A stretch of DNA of 64,000 nt, taken from positions 1,984,001-2,048,000 of the forward strand of contig NZ_CP033068.1 of NCBI RefSeq assembly GCF_003668995.1, given 5' to 3'. Position 1 is the stretch's first letter; every line of letters starts with the position of its first letter. Origin of the DNA: Flavobacterium sp. 140616W15 (GTDB taxonomy: Bacteria > Bacteroidota > Bacteroidia > Flavobacteriales > Flavobacteriaceae). Both the position numbers and the translations under genes were made by a program. Shown piece after piece: positions 1-14,275 of the stretch. A model generated the notes under the pieces. It saw only the letters and a program-made list of their open reading frames with translations. It was not told the origin of the DNA and did no database searches.

Positions 1-722
1 TAACCATTTATTTTATTGGAAAACAACAAAATTTATTTGGTTCGACATTCCATATAACATCGACTTTTAAAACCGTAAGTGGTTTACAAGTGGGTAATAA
101 CGTGCGTTTCTCAGGAATTAATATAGGTACTGTTGAAGACATACAATTAATAAACGATTCGTCAGTAGTAGTAAAACTGATTATCAAAGATGAAGTCAGA
201 CAATTTATAAAAACAGATGCCAGAGCCAGTATTGGTTCTGAGGGATTAATGGGAGACAAAGTCCTAACTATTTCTCCAGGTAATAAATCTAACCGAATTA
301 TTGCTAATGATGGAAAAATAGCCTCTATAGATGCCATCGAAATGGATGACATTATGAAAAGTGTAAAGAAAAGTGTAGATAATGCAGGAATAATATCCGA
401 GGAGCTTGCCGTATTTACTCATAATATGAATAATGGAGACGGTGCATTATCAAGATTAATGACCGATCCTAAGCTTGCAAACACATTAACTAAAACAATT
501 ACCAATCTTGAAAGTGGCACGCAGGGATTTAGCCAAAACATGGAAGCAGCCAAAAGTAATTTCCTGTTTAGAGGATATTTCAAAAAAAAGGAAAAAGAAA
601 AAGAAGAAGCAGATAAAAAAGCTAAGGATGAACATGAAAAATTAGAGAAGGAAAAAGAAAAAGCGAAAGAAAAAGATAAAAAAGAGGAAGCTTCGAAGGA
701 AAAAGACAATGTAAAAAAATAA
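1..722 (+). CDS. MCE/MlaD-family lipid-transport substrate-binding protein, 5' end outside window
   Basis: The reading frame is open from base 3, so the start codon lies upstream of the window. The visible N-terminal part has the MCE-domain pattern: the stretch GLQVGNNVRFSGINIGTVED, then a beta-rich segment ending in the GSEGLMGDK and VLTISPG turns. MCE proteins form hexameric rings that bind lipids and work with an ABC transporter to move phospholipids between inner and outer membrane. After the domain comes a helical part with NMNNGDGALSRLMTDP, usual for Bacteroidota MlaD-like proteins. The last 45 or so residues are almost only Lys, Glu, Asp and Ala, a charged probable coiled coil. The ABC partners would lie upstream and are not visible. 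Family call secure; exact lipid unknown. Confidence 0.85.
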   Translation, partial: TIYFIGKQQNLFGSTFHITSTFKTVSGLQVGNNVRFSGINIGTVEDIQLINDSSVVVKLIIKDEVRQFIKTDARASIGSEGLMGDKVLTISPGNKSNRIIANDGKIASIDAIEMDDIMKSVKKSVDNAGIISEELAVFTHNMNNGDGALSRLMTDPKLANTLTKTITNLESGTQGFSQNMEAAKSNFLFRGYFKKKEKEKEEADKKAKDEHEKLEKEKEKAKEKDKKEEASKEKDNVKK

Positions 723-806
723 TATAGGAAACATTTCTACTTAGGCTTCAAATAAAATTATTAGTTCTAAAAAAAGTAATAATAATTAGTATCAAAAGAT
801 AATATC

Positions 807-2005
807 ATGAAACTACATTCAACCGAAACTTTTTGGCCAATCAAAAATGCTATGGATACAAGTTATCCCTCTTTGAATGCTGATATCAGCACACCAATTT
901 TAATTATCGGCGGCGGAATTACTGGAGCATTAATAGCCTATAAATTGATAACCGAAGGGAAAAAAGTAACTCTTGTAGATAAACGTGATATCTGTAATGG
1001 CAGTACAGCTGCAAGCACTGCACTATTGTAATATGAAATTGATATTTCTTTACATCAATTAATAGAAAAAAGAGGTTTTGATTGTGCAGTATCTAGTTAT
1101 AAGAATTGTGAAAAAGCAATCTTTGACCTCAAAAAAATAATAGATTCAATAAAAAGTGATTGCCAATTTGAATTTAAAAAGAGTGTTTATTTTTGTTCTG
1201 TAAAAAAAGATATTCCGTTTTTAGAAAGAGAATTTAAAGCACGTAAAGAAAACGGTTTTAAAGTAAAATGGTTAGATGAAATTGAATTAAAAAAACAGGG
1301 AATAAATGCTTTTGCTGCAATAAAATCTGAGTCGGGAGGCGTAATGGATCCCTATAAACTGGCTTATGATCTTTTAAAATATTGCACACAAAAAGGAATG
1401 CAAATATATGACCGCACAAATATCATAGCATTTAAACAGCAAAACGGAAAAACACTTGCCATAACAGAAGATAAGTTCACAATTACAACCGAAAATAGTA
1501 TTCATTGTAGCGGTTATGAAAGTACCCAAACACTTACTGAAAAAGTAGTTGATTTAAAAAGTACTTATGCATTGGCTTCAGAGAGTTTTACAAAAGTCCC
1601 AGAAGTATTTAAGAATGCTATTTATTGGAATACATCAGAACCCTATCTATATTTTCGAGCAACATCCGATAATAGAATTATAATGGGTGGTGGAGATGAA
1701 GAATTTCACAACCCCGAAAAACGGGATAAACTATTACCACGAAAAGAAAGCTACCTTTTAAAACAATTTAAAAAATGCTTTCCAGATATAAATTTCAAAA
1801 TTGATTATTCATGGGCTGGTACCTTTGGAGAAACTCAGGATGCACTGCCCTATTTTGGCAAACCTGATTCTCAAAAAAAGAACATTACGTTTTAGGCTTT
1901 GGCGGAAATGGAATTACTTTTAGTGTAATGGCTATGAATTCTATTATTGCCTCATTAAACGGCACTTCTCACCAAGATTTAGAGTATTATAAATTTAATA
2001 GATAA
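807..2005 (+). pseudogene. FAD-dependent oxidoreductase (DAO family), one nonsense codon and one frameshift
   Basis: The protein starts at 807. Residues 31-60 hold a Rossmann dinucleotide-binding motif, ILIIGGGITGALIAY, followed by VTLVDKRD, typical of D-amino-acid-oxidase-like FAD enzymes. An in-frame TAA at 1029-1031 interrupts it where relatives usually have Gln (LL-Q-YEID); the same frame then stays open and coherent to about 1879. A second break lies in the A7 run at 1873-1879: adding one A joins the frame to HYVLGFGGNGITFS, the usual C-terminal FAD-contact motif, ending at 2005. Repaired length is about 399 residues, normal for the family. The frameshift may be a sequencing error; the CAA-to-TAA change is a substitution, so the gene may be truly inactive. 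Substrate unknown. Confidence 0.85.
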
Positions 2006-2237
2006 TTTTTAATGTCGTAACAAATCCAGATCATCAAATACAAGCCCAATATAAAACTCTAAAAACGCTTATTTACCTAAATTGATTCCTTGGTAAGCAA
2101 GAATAATTATATGTCTTTTAAAAAGATTTAAATGAGATCTTATTTTTTATAACTCCACTAGCTTAGGATTGATCTTTCGTTCTCGCAAAGTAGCAGAGAC
2201 ACAAAGGCTTTGTTTAAACACAAAACAACCATAATTT

Positions 2238-2323
2238 TACCGCAAAGAGCGCAAAGTCTATTAATTAAACTTTGCGAACCTTTGCGTATCCCGATAGCTA
2301 TCGGGACTGCGCTCTTTGCGGTA
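2238..2323. repeat. Nested inverted repeat downstream of the rRNA operon
   Basis: A perfect 16-base arm (TACCGCAAAGAGCGCA, 2238-2253) pairs with 2308-2323. Inside lie a second pair (GCAAAGT 2251-2257 with 2269-2275) and a perfect 16-base palindrome CCCGATAGCTATCGGG (2290-2305). A T tract follows the right arm. It could act as a terminator for the upstream gene or be a dispersed intergenic repeat; the sequence alone does not decide. Confidence 0.75.
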
Positions 2324-2351
2324 TTTTTTTGTCAACCAAAAAGTTACGAAC

Positions 2352-2386
2352 AAAAAAAAATCCTCATCAAATTCATGATGAGGATT
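2352..2386 (-). terminator. Intrinsic terminator of the rRNA operon
   Basis: TCCTCATCA (2361-2369) pairs with TGATGAGGA (2376-2384) around a 6-base loop. The A run at 2352-2360 gives a U tract on the minus strand. It sits about 7 bases beyond the 3' end of 5S rRNA, where an rrn terminator is expected. Confidence 0.85.
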
Positions 2387-2392
2387 CTAAAG

Positions 2393-2502
<110 letters not shown>

Positions 2503-2647
2503 GGTCGTTAGTTGCTTTAGGCAACTTTTGTAATAAAAATTAACAATTGATAATTAATAATTACAATAATATCTTAACACACTGAGATAAAGAAAAAATA
2601 ATTTTTTAGAAAGTTTCTCCCCCCGACTTGCGTCGGGGGAAAAGGCG

Positions 2648-5530
<2,883 letters not shown>

Positions 5531-5664
5531 GTACCAATCATAAATTAATATGACCGTTTTTTTTTGTTTTTATTATCGCTAATAAAAACGCTTTCTACTT
5601 TTATTATTTTCTTATCTCAATATGTCAATGAACTTTTATCGCTCCCAACTAAGGGATTGATCTG

Positions 5665-5738
5665 TGGAGAATAACGGAGTCGAACCGTTGACCTCCTGCG
5701 TGCAAGGCAGGCGCTCTAGCCAGCTGAGCTAATCCCCC
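5665..5738 (-). tRNA. tRNA-Ala (anticodon TGC)
   Basis: The minus strand folds as a cloverleaf: acceptor GGGGGAT with ATTCTCC, anticodon loop CTTGCAC, T arm with GGTTCGACTCC. The 3' CCA is not encoded. It lies in the 16S-23S spacer, the standard place for Ala and Ile tRNAs. Confidence 0.95.
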
Positions 5739-5825
5739 ATTTTTAAAATGATGATGAATTATGAGTTATGAATTCGCTCATAAATGCTCAACTTCTAAAA
5801 TTTCCTTTTATTTAAGTTTAAATAG

Positions 5826-5899
5826 TAGTCCCGGGCAGACTCGAACTGCCGACCCCTACATTATCAGTGTAGTACTCTAACCAGCTGAGCTACGAGACT
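5826..5899 (-). tRNA. tRNA-Ile (anticodon GAT)
   Basis: The minus strand folds with acceptor AGTCTCG against CGGGACT, anticodon loop CTGATAA and T arm AGTTCGAGTCT. CCA is not encoded. Transcription order is 16S, tRNA-Ile, tRNA-Ala, 23S. Confidence 0.95.
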
Positions 5900-6020
5900 C
5901 TGTTTTTACTTAAATTTATTATTTGAACTAACAGCAGAGTAATATAATCTTTAGAGATGAACCTTTAAATTCTTTCGTCTTCTTTCCCTAACGTGCATTA
6001 CTGCTAACATATAGGGCTCT

Positions 6021-7536
<1,516 letters not shown>

Positions 7537-7922
7537 ATATTTTTTATATTATATTGCGACTTCAGATTCTATCGGTTATATTCAAATCTTGCGATTCTAT
7601 TACTCTTTATTCTTTGTTTCGAAATCTCTCTCGAAACGGCTGTCAATTCAATATGTCTAAGAACTTTATCTTTATTTCTGTATCGCTTGTTTCTCAAAGC
7701 GGATGCAAAAGTAGTCAGTTTACTAGGATCAACAATGCATTCTGCCGATTTTTTACAATCTTTTTCATCACTTTTTCTTAACTTCCTGATAACAGCAAAT
7801 TTATACATTTAAATTTTATGTTTTTTATGAAGTGTTTTCTTTCTTTATTGTTTTTTAAACAAAAAAACTTTAAAAAAAAGCATTGTATTTATAAAATATT
7901 CAACCAGAGCCATATCATCATC
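7537..7922. other. rRNA operon upstream region without genes
   Basis: AT-rich leader and promoter region of the rRNA operon. Apart from the promoter at 7706-7735 no gene or clear structure is visible. Short open frames here have no family features and lie on or next to the 16S gene. Confidence 0.6.
7706..7735 (-). promoter_or_regulatory. rRNA operon promoter, Bacteroidota type
   Basis: The minus strand shows TTG (7735-7733), 19 bases, then TACTTTTG (7713-7706), matching the Bacteroidota consensus TTG-N17-21-TAnnTTTG. The start of transcription would fall near 7700, giving a leader of about 160 bases before 16S. Confidence 0.6.
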
Positions 7923-7924
7923 TG

Positions 7925-8395
7925 ATTTACACTGTCTGATTCTAATCTTTGAGAACGAACCTTTGTTGTATACTCTGATCGCTACAGTAATTAGAAAAGA
8001 CTGAGTGCTCATTCTCTGTCTTTATCTGGTCAAAAGAAAGTCTAGTGTATTGCTTAATTTATCTACTGCTCTATATAAATAACACCAAATTCCTTTTACT
8101 TTAATATACGTCTCATCCATTCTCCAACTCTTCCCCACTCTGGCTTTTCTATTCTTCCTCTCTGCCTCAATGAAAGGCATAAACTTATAAACCCAGCGTT
8201 GGATCGTGGCATGATCAACAATCACACCCCTAATTTTCATTATTTCTTCAACGTCACGATAGCTAAGTGTAAATCCTAATTTAAAATACACTGCCTGCAG
8301 GATTACGTATTTTGGATAACAATGACCTTTGGTATTCATTTTTTATTAGTTTTGAAAAACCAAAGATAAAACTTAATCATAGATGCGACAGAACC
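7925..8395 (-). mobile_element. IS6-family element, decayed copy 1
   Basis: One terminal repeat is present at 8381-8395 (GGTTCTGTCGCATCT on the minus strand). The transposase starts at 8339 and keeps the N-terminal IS6 features: LSYRDVEEIMKIRG, HATIQRWVYKF and the first catalytic Asp in WRMDETYIKVKG. An in-frame stop follows LLTR at 8022. Beyond it the frame resumes with RQRMSTQSFLI, then jumps to YNKGSFSKIRIR; compared with copy 2 about 20 codons including the second catalytic Asp are gone, and the end with the catalytic Glu and the other terminal repeat is missing. Inactive. The left boundary is approximate. Confidence 0.85.
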
Positions 8396-8505
8396 TACAA
8401 ATTTTCTAAAAACATATTTAAAAAAAAACAACTAAGTTAAACTTAAATGAAGCTTATTTTTGTACTCCTATTCAAATTTCAACTTTATCAAATGTTTCTG
8501 TCACA

Positions 8506-10923
8506 TTATTGACGTACTATTTTCGTATGTTGATAGGTTCCATTACTCTTTATTTTTGCGATGTATATCCCTGTTGCTAAAGAAGCAATATTTAAAGTAA
8601 TTTCCTGCGTTTTATCTTTAGTACTAACTGTCATCAATACTGTCCCTTTTAAGTCAAAAACTGTTATTTCATCTATAGGTTCGGTGTGACTGAAATGGAT
8701 AAAACCATCAGATGGCATAGGGAATACCTTTATGCCAGATTTTTGTTTAAAATCCTCAGTATCCAAAGTCTGACCACTAAACTGTACATTACTTACCATT
8801 GTGAGATCCATTGGCGCATTATTATAGTAATTATTCATATACCTGCCACAATGTTCTAAAGTAACATCTAAAGCTGTACCTGCATATGCTGTTAAATCAT
8901 AGTTTAATGTTACATAAGCATCATTATAAGAAGTAGTTGGGTTTCGGCTGGAGCCTTGTTGGACTCCGTTTACCAATACTCTGAACCAAGAAGTATTTTT
9001 GCTATAGTAATATTTTTGCTTCATTGTGATTGCCAATTTCAAACTACTTACGTTTGTCGCATCAACTCTAAAAGAAATTCCTGATGTGAAAGCCTTGTTG
9101 TCATTCCATGCCTGCTGTTCTGTAGTAGTTGATCCACCAACCCAAGCTGAGCCATTTCCTTGTAGTTTTTGATAGAAGTTTAATGCATTCGAATACAAAA
9201 ATTGTCTCGAAAAATCTTGTAATTCTGGAGCATAATTAGTTGTAGCGGTTGTGAAAAGCTGTTGATATGGTACTTTTACTGTAGTAGGATTAGTCGATTC
9301 TATTATTTTCTTCCATTCACAATAACTGTTTTCATACTTGTTTCTAATATATATATCATAGGATTTGGCAACTGTCAGTCCTGTAATGGTAAAAAACTTG
9401 TCTTTTGTGACCGTACCAGAGTTTGGAGCAGTCATATCGTGATCGACCCATGCCACTTCCCATTCGTCGGCAGCAGAAGTCCAATTGAGTGTTATACTAT
9501 TTTCTGTCCTTGCGACTATGATCTTTTGCGGAGGATTACAAACTGGCATTTCAATTAGTTTTACATTATCTACAAAGGCAGTATTATACGGAGAAGCTTC
9601 GGTGGTATATCTACCAAGATGTTGCATAATCAAATCAAATTTAGTTCCATTTGACTCAGATAAATCAATCGTTATGGTTTTAAATTCGTCAGAATTGTCG
9701 GTAGTTGATGTATAAACTCCAGAAATTAGTGCGTAATCTGAGTTCGTTATTGTCGCGATTCTGAATTTGGAATCTTTTGTCTGCCTCAGATCAAATTGAA
9801 GTATCGGATTTCCAGTATAATTGGTTAAATCAATGGTAAAATAAGCTCTTGAAATGAACGCCGGATTGTCATTCCAAGAATCGTTGGTAGTTGTTTTCCA
9901 TTCCCCGGACTTTATCACATCATCTGTTCCTCTGAAAAGTATGCCGTTTTCAGAATTTGAAGCCGCAATTGGTGAAATGTAAACTCCGACAGTTTTACTT
10001 GCCGTCAGAAAATAGTCGAATGTATTATTACCGTCAAAGGTAATGGTTGTAGGAACCTTAAGATTATAGGGGCCAGTAGTAAACTGCTGAGAGTAATAAT
10101 TAGTAGGTGTAATGTCACAATCCGTTTTGCGGTAGAAAGTATAGCCAGTAGCAGGTTGCAGATTTTCCAACAGCACATTTTTTCCATTAACAACTTTATA
10201 GGTAGTTGGCATAGGATCTCCCAACTTTTGAATCATATAGCGGAAGGCAGGCGATATAACATTACTGGGCCAATTTGCCAATACAGATGTAGCAGTGACG
10301 ATACTAAACGTACCCCCATAGAATGGTTCGCATCGTTCCAAAGATCCTCCAAATTCGGTACACGCATAAACGTTTTCATATATAGCTGCTCCACCAGACA
10401 TTGTCATTCGGGTTCTTGTAGGTGGTTTGTTGTAGTTTTTAACCCCTTTGAAAGTTGTAAATTGACTGGCAGTTTTTCCAGGTTCTATTTCCTGTACATC
10501 GATCACTAGATTTTGTCGACCATCATAGTAAAAAGGTTTATCGAATGTTAAAATGACAGTATTTCCAGACCCGCTGATTCTACCATTAAAAACTTCGGTA
10601 AGTTCACTATCTGGGATATTGGGATCACCTTGAGCAAATTCTGTTTTATTGGTATAACCTATTGCTACACGCCATATAGTGGAGTTTTCAAAAGTAGAAG
10701 ATGAAAATTCTAGAAAATATTTAAGTGAAGTGATAGTACCTCTAAAACGCATCTCATCAGGGTAATATATTGTTTGTGATCTTGAATATTCGGCCTGCAC
10801 TGTGATAGGCTCGTAAACCATGTCAAACTTAGTTCCTACAGTTACATTCGACAGTTGTTCTGCTTGAGAAAAAGTATTTGTTGAAATCAATAAGCTTATT
10901 AGAAGATAAAATTTAGTTTTCAT
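8506..10923 (-). CDS. Secreted multidomain protein with T9SS C-terminal sorting domain
   Basis: An 805-residue protein with a signal peptide (about residues 1-19, cleaved near TFS-QA). It has two fibronectin type III-like segments (roughly 205-285 and 460-545), each followed by a beta-rich domain of adhesin/jelly-roll type; the two share the pattern of a WNDNPAF/WNDNKAF motif and a HLGRYTTE/HCGRYMNN motif. The last 70 or so residues match the type A sorting domain of the type IX system: VFPMPSDGF, ITVFDLKG, LATGIYIAKI and a basic end. The product is expected to cross the outer membrane through T9SS and attach to the surface or be released. No catalytic motif was seen; an adhesin-like role is inference. 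A TATTTTTG box (10960-10953, minus) lies 29 bases before the start. Confidence 0.85.
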   Translation of the reverse strand: MKTKFYLLISLLISTNTFSQAEQLSNVTVGTKFDMVYEPITVQAEYSRSQTIYYPDEMRFRGTITSLKYFLEFSSSTFENSTIWRVAIGYTNKTEFAQGDPNIPDSELTEVFNGRISGSGNTVILTFDKPFYYDGRQNLVIDVQEIEPGKTASQFTTFKGVKNYNKPPTRTRMTMSGGAAIYENVYACTEFGGSLERCEPFYGGTFSIVTATSVLANWPSNVISPAFRYMIQKLGDPMPTTYKVVNGKNVLLENLQPATGYTFYRKTDCDITPTNYYSQQFTTGPYNLKVPTTITFDGNNTFDYFLTASKTVGVYISPIAASNSENGILFRGTDDVIKSGEWKTTTNDSWNDNPAFISRAYFTIDLTNYTGNPILQFDLRQTKDSKFRIATITNSDYALISGVYTSTTDNSDEFKTITIDLSESNGTKFDLIMQHLGRYTTEASPYNTAFVDNVKLIEMPVCNPPQKIIVARTENSITLNWTSAADEWEVAWVDHDMTAPNSGTVTKDKFFTITGLTVAKSYDIYIRNKYENSYCEWKKIIESTNPTTVKVPYQQLFTTATTNYAPELQDFSRQFLYSNALNFYQKLQGNGSAWVGGSTTTEQQAWNDNKAFTSGISFRVDATNVSSLKLAITMKQKYYYSKNTSWFRVLVNGVQQGSSRNPTTSYNDAYVTLNYDLTAYAGTALDVTLEHCGRYMNNYYNNAPMDLTMVSNVQFSGQTLDTEDFKQKSGIKVFPMPSDGFIHFSHTEPIDEITVFDLKGTVLMTVSTKDKTQEITLNIASLATGIYIAKIKSNGTYQHTKIVRQ

Positions 10924-11070
10924 TGTCTTATTTTTAAAGATGCACGAATTTACAAAAATAAAGTAACTGCGAGGTAGTTTTCATTAAAGTGAGTAATATC
11001 TTAAAATAAACATTGAATTTATGTGCTGATAAATATAACAAATGATTTTATGTAAGATATGGTAATGAAT

Positions 11071-11130
11071 ATGTATCAAATCAACAATGTATCAAATCAA
11101 CAATGTATCAAATCAACAATGTATCAAATT
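11071..11130. repeat. 16-base tandem repeat, about 3.75 copies
   Basis: The unit ATGTATCAAATCAACA is repeated exactly at 11071, 11087 and 11103, with a partial fourth unit from 11119. It lies between the T9SS protein gene and IS6 copy 2. Identical units point to recent slippage. No spacers of CRISPR type are present. Confidence 0.9.
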
Positions 11131-11215
11131 AAGGTTTGAAATAAGTTGCAAATTACAACTTTTTCCAAACCAGATCACTTGAATATGTCGACAACGAAGT
11201 ATGAACGTTTCAGAC

Positions 11216-11990
11216 GGCTCTGTCGCATCTGCGAGAATCAAATATAAGAATTTAAGTAATTTAAAAATTAGCTCACCAGTTTACAGAATGATTTAAACAT
11301 AGATAATCCTGGCCTAACCATCTGATTCTTTCTTAGCATATGTACAACTTCAATTCCGCTTAACGTCCGTTTGACCGATTCAAAACTTTTAAAACCTAAT
11401 CCGTTTTGGATGCGCCACTTGATGAACCGATGATCCTGTTCGACAATATTGTTGAGATATTTACACCGCCGAATTTTAATCTTTGAGAAAGAACGCCTGT
11501 TATAAACTTTAATTGCTGCGGTATTAAAACCGCTTTTATCAATATTTATTACTCTTGGCCGGTAGTTATTACTAATTGCTTTAATTAGAAATGACTGGGC
11601 ACTCATCCTCTGCCTTCTCTTAGTTAATAAGAAATCAACTGTATTACCAGACCCTATCTACTGCTCTATATAAATAACACCAAATACCTTTTACTTTGAT
11701 ATAAGTCTCATCTAATCTCCAACTCGTCCCCACTCTGCCTTTTCTCTTCTTCATCTCTGCCTCAAGTGAAGGTGCAAACTTATATACCCAACGCTGAATC
11801 GTTGCATGATCCACAATCACCCCCCTAATCTTCATTATTTCCTCAACGTCACGATAGCTAAGTGTAAATCTTAATTTAAAATACACAGCCTGAAGAATTA
11901 TGTGTTTTGGATTACAATAACCTCTAGTACTCATTTTTTGATCGCTTTAAAATTCTAAAGATAAAAGTTATTCCCAGATGCGAGAGAACC
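11216..11990 (-). mobile_element. IS6-family element, copy 2, nearly full length
   Basis: The element is 775 bp with imperfect terminal inverted repeats: GGCTCTGTCGCATCT at 11216-11230 and GGTTCTCTCGCATCT (minus strand) at 11976-11990, 13 of 15 identical. The transposase between them is frameshifted. The eight bases on each side (TTTCAGAC and CTGATTTC) do not match, so no target duplication is seen. This is the most complete of the five copies in the window. Confidence 0.88.
11268..11934 (-). pseudogene. IS6-family transposase of copy 2, frameshifted
   Basis: The N-terminal part (from 11934) carries SYRDVEEIMKIRG, HATIQRWVYKF and the catalytic Asp in WRLDETYIKVKG, and stops after YRAVDRVW. 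The next frame continues with SGNTVDFLLTKRRQRMSAQS and then the second Asp (VINIDKSGF) and the Glu in YLNNIVEQDHRF, ending at 11268. The break is an extra base near the GGG at about 11655. Without it, a complete DDE transposase of roughly 220 residues would be encoded. This break differs from the others in the window, which lack a base. Confidence 0.88.
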
Positions 11991-12250
11991 CTGATTTCTC
12001 ATTGTACCTAAAACTATTAAACTTCAATAAACAAAGGTTTGCTAACTTTTGACTCCAAAGTCAAAAATGCTAAGATGCTACAGGTGATTAATCCTCAATC
12101 AGTTCTTAACTATATTTGAAAAAAGGGTTAAACTTTAATTAAAAAGCAAACCCTATATTATTAAATTTCTAAACTTTATAGAATAGGGGCAAATTATATT
12201 TTTACTGGATATTAATGAAAAATAACCTTTTATCTTATTATTTTGTTCGA

Positions 12251-13903
12251 TTAACCTTTTTCTTTAATAAAAAGAACAGCTCTGTCTAATATTTCATCTC
12301 TTCCTTGTTGAATACCTAAAATAGTACGTTTTACAACTATATCTGGAATAATTCCAATTCTTTGAGTCTCTCTTCCATCAGGATAATAAACGCCAATTCC
12401 TGAAAAGGGAGCATTAAAGTCTTTGATAAAATCGATGTGGCTCGTATTACCATCTGCACCTGCTGTTTGACTACCTATTACAGTAGCATTATCTGCGGTT
12501 TGAAAACTCATAGTTGCCCACTCAGATTGACTTAACGACTTTTCGTTTACTAATATTATTACTTTTCCTTTGTAGCTGTTTTTGTTATCAATACCACAAA
12601 AATGCATTTCTTTTTTCCAATAAAATTTACCTGGATAACTCAAATCTGGAGATGTATATTTAGCAAATGCCCTAGAACTAGAATTTAAATATTTTGAAAT
12701 TTCTAAATTTGTACCTCTTGGGTAATTTCTAGAATCCAAAATTATAGCTTCTGTGTTTGCAAACTTATCCATCATTTCAGGCACTTCAGACACATTAAGT
12801 TTACCCATGTTTACATAACCAATATTATCTTCTAATATGTGAAATTTTTCTGTTTTAGTTTTCTTAAATTCATTACTATGTGATATATTATAATCAAAGC
12901 ATTCAATGGTTTTGTTACTCGTAATTTTGTTACGAATAACTTCCAAATTCATAGTATCATCATACCCAGAAGAAATCTTAGTAACCAAATTTAACAGATA
13001 TGCAGATTCATTAGAGGCACTAATATTATTTCTTTCATCCTGAATAATTTGTGACACTGATTTATTATTTACTTTAGTTATTACATCCCCTATCTGAATA
13101 TCATACCTTTCTGCCAATGAATCACTTAAAATTTCAACCACTACCATTTTCTCATCTAAAATGACACATTTAACAGGAAGAAATTTTCTAAATTTTCCAA
13201 TAGTTTCATCTGTTTTAAAGTAAAATGTAGCATGTGTATCATTGAGGCGAACGACTAATTTCAGCATTGCCAATTTAAAATCATCTTCGCTCTTTACATT
13301 GATAAAATTAGTAAGCATCTGTTCTAAAGTAATATCCCACTTATAATCCATTAAATATTTATAAGGATAGAAATACTCAATTACATTCCAATATCTAAAA
13401 AGTGCTACTATCCGTAAATCCTTCTTTTTCCAAGTGAAATTGGAAAAATTTTCATTCATTAAAAATATATTGCCCGCTAGGGTTTGACCAACATAAAATG
13501 GCGTACCTTGATATCTATTAGTCTCTATATGCTTAAGTTTTATAGATAAGTCATTAGATAAAAATTCATTTTGATTTATCCAAGATAAATCAAAATTTTG
13601 TTCAAAATAGACAATATCTTTTACAGGAACAATATTCACATTTTTCACAATCCCCAATGAGTCTACCCAATTTTCGATTACTTTTGAAAATGTGGCAGTA
13701 GTTGTCGCCTTTTCGATTTGTGGTAAAATTTGCAGTAATTCATCATCCCAATTTTTACTTCCATCAGCAACATTTGGATGATAATATTTTAAAAAGCCCC
13801 AAACTTTAGCAGTAATTACTAATTTCTTAACTTCTGTTATATTATTATGAGCATATCCAAATTGCTGATATATGATAAATAAAATTAGAATCAATTTTTT
13901 CAT
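12251..13903 (-). CDS. S41-family peptidase (tail-specific protease type), exported
   Basis: A 550-residue protein with a short signal peptide (about 1-19). After an N-terminal helical/beta part of about 230 residues comes a PDZ-like segment (DSLAERYDIQIGDVITKVNN), then the S41 core. The likely nucleophile is in NEKSLSQSEW around residue 458, followed by VIGSQTAGADGNTS, which holds the conserved S41 turn. The C-terminal GIIPDIVVKRT is also typical. Such enzymes cleave peptides or damaged proteins in the periplasm; substrate unknown. The gene begins 12 bases after the small broken gene at 13916, so the two may be co-transcribed. Downstream is a 260-base gap with a weak hairpin (12047-12066). 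Confidence 0.85.
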   Translation of the reverse strand: MKKLILILFIIYQQFGYAHNNITEVKKLVITAKVWGFLKYYHPNVADGSKNWDDELLQILPQIEKATTTATFSKVIENWVDSLGIVKNVNIVPVKDIVYFEQNFDLSWINQNEFLSNDLSIKLKHIETNRYQGTPFYVGQTLAGNIFLMNENFSNFTWKKKDLRIVALFRYWNVIEYFYPYKYLMDYKWDITLEQMLTNFINVKSEDDFKLAMLKLVVRLNDTHATFYFKTDETIGKFRKFLPVKCVILDEKMVVVEILSDSLAERYDIQIGDVITKVNNKSVSQIIQDERNNISASNESAYLLNLVTKISSGYDDTMNLEVIRNKITSNKTIECFDYNISHSNEFKKTKTEKFHILEDNIGYVNMGKLNVSEVPEMMDKFANTEAIILDSRNYPRGTNLEISKYLNSSSRAFAKYTSPDLSYPGKFYWKKEMHFCGIDNKNSYKGKVIILVNEKSLSQSEWATMSFQTADNATVIGSQTAGADGNTSHIDFIKDFNAPFSGIGVYYPDGRETQRIGIIPDIVVKRTILGIQQGRDEILDRAVLFIKEKG

Positions 13904-13915
13904 TATACTTTTTTT

Positions 13916-14211
13916 TTAAAATTTAATTTGATTTAAATAAGACTTAGCCAGATAGTCGGATTTAATTTCATTAAATCTTTGGTTATCTATAAAATGCCAA
14001 TTCATACTCCTATGAATCAATGTTGAAACATAATTATGTTTTGATTCTTCATGTTTTCCAAATTCTTCCTCAATATCGCTTTTTATACTTTCGTTATCCA
14101 AATATTTTGAATGAAGATAGTCATTAATTTTAAATTTGATGTTTGGTTTGAATACTCTTTATTAAATGATTTTCTTAAATCTGATGTAAAATAAAATTCC
14201 TTTTGGAACAT
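13916..14211 (-). pseudogene. Small unknown protein, frameshifted
   Basis: Two overlapping frames look like one gene: MFQKEFYFTSDLRKSFNKE from the ATG at 14211, then, after a shift, KINDYLHSKYLDNESI leading into SMNWHFIDNQRFNEIKSDYL and a stop at 13916. Adding one base near 14143 would give one frame of 98 codons. No signal peptide or known motif was recognised. It lies directly upstream of the S41 peptidase on the same strand. It could also be an unrelated short frame plus a chance extension. Confidence 0.4.
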
Positions 14212-14275
14212 ATTAATTTAACTTTCACAATGAAGAATCATTTCATCCAAAGCATAATTAAAAGTTTTGTGGTAA

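Noticed and set aside
11071..11130. Possible CRISPR array
   Set aside because: Units are tandem with no spacers and only 16 bases long.
11208..11998. Target-site duplication around IS6 copy 2
   Set aside because: Flanking 8-base sequences TTTCAGAC and CTGATTTC do not match.
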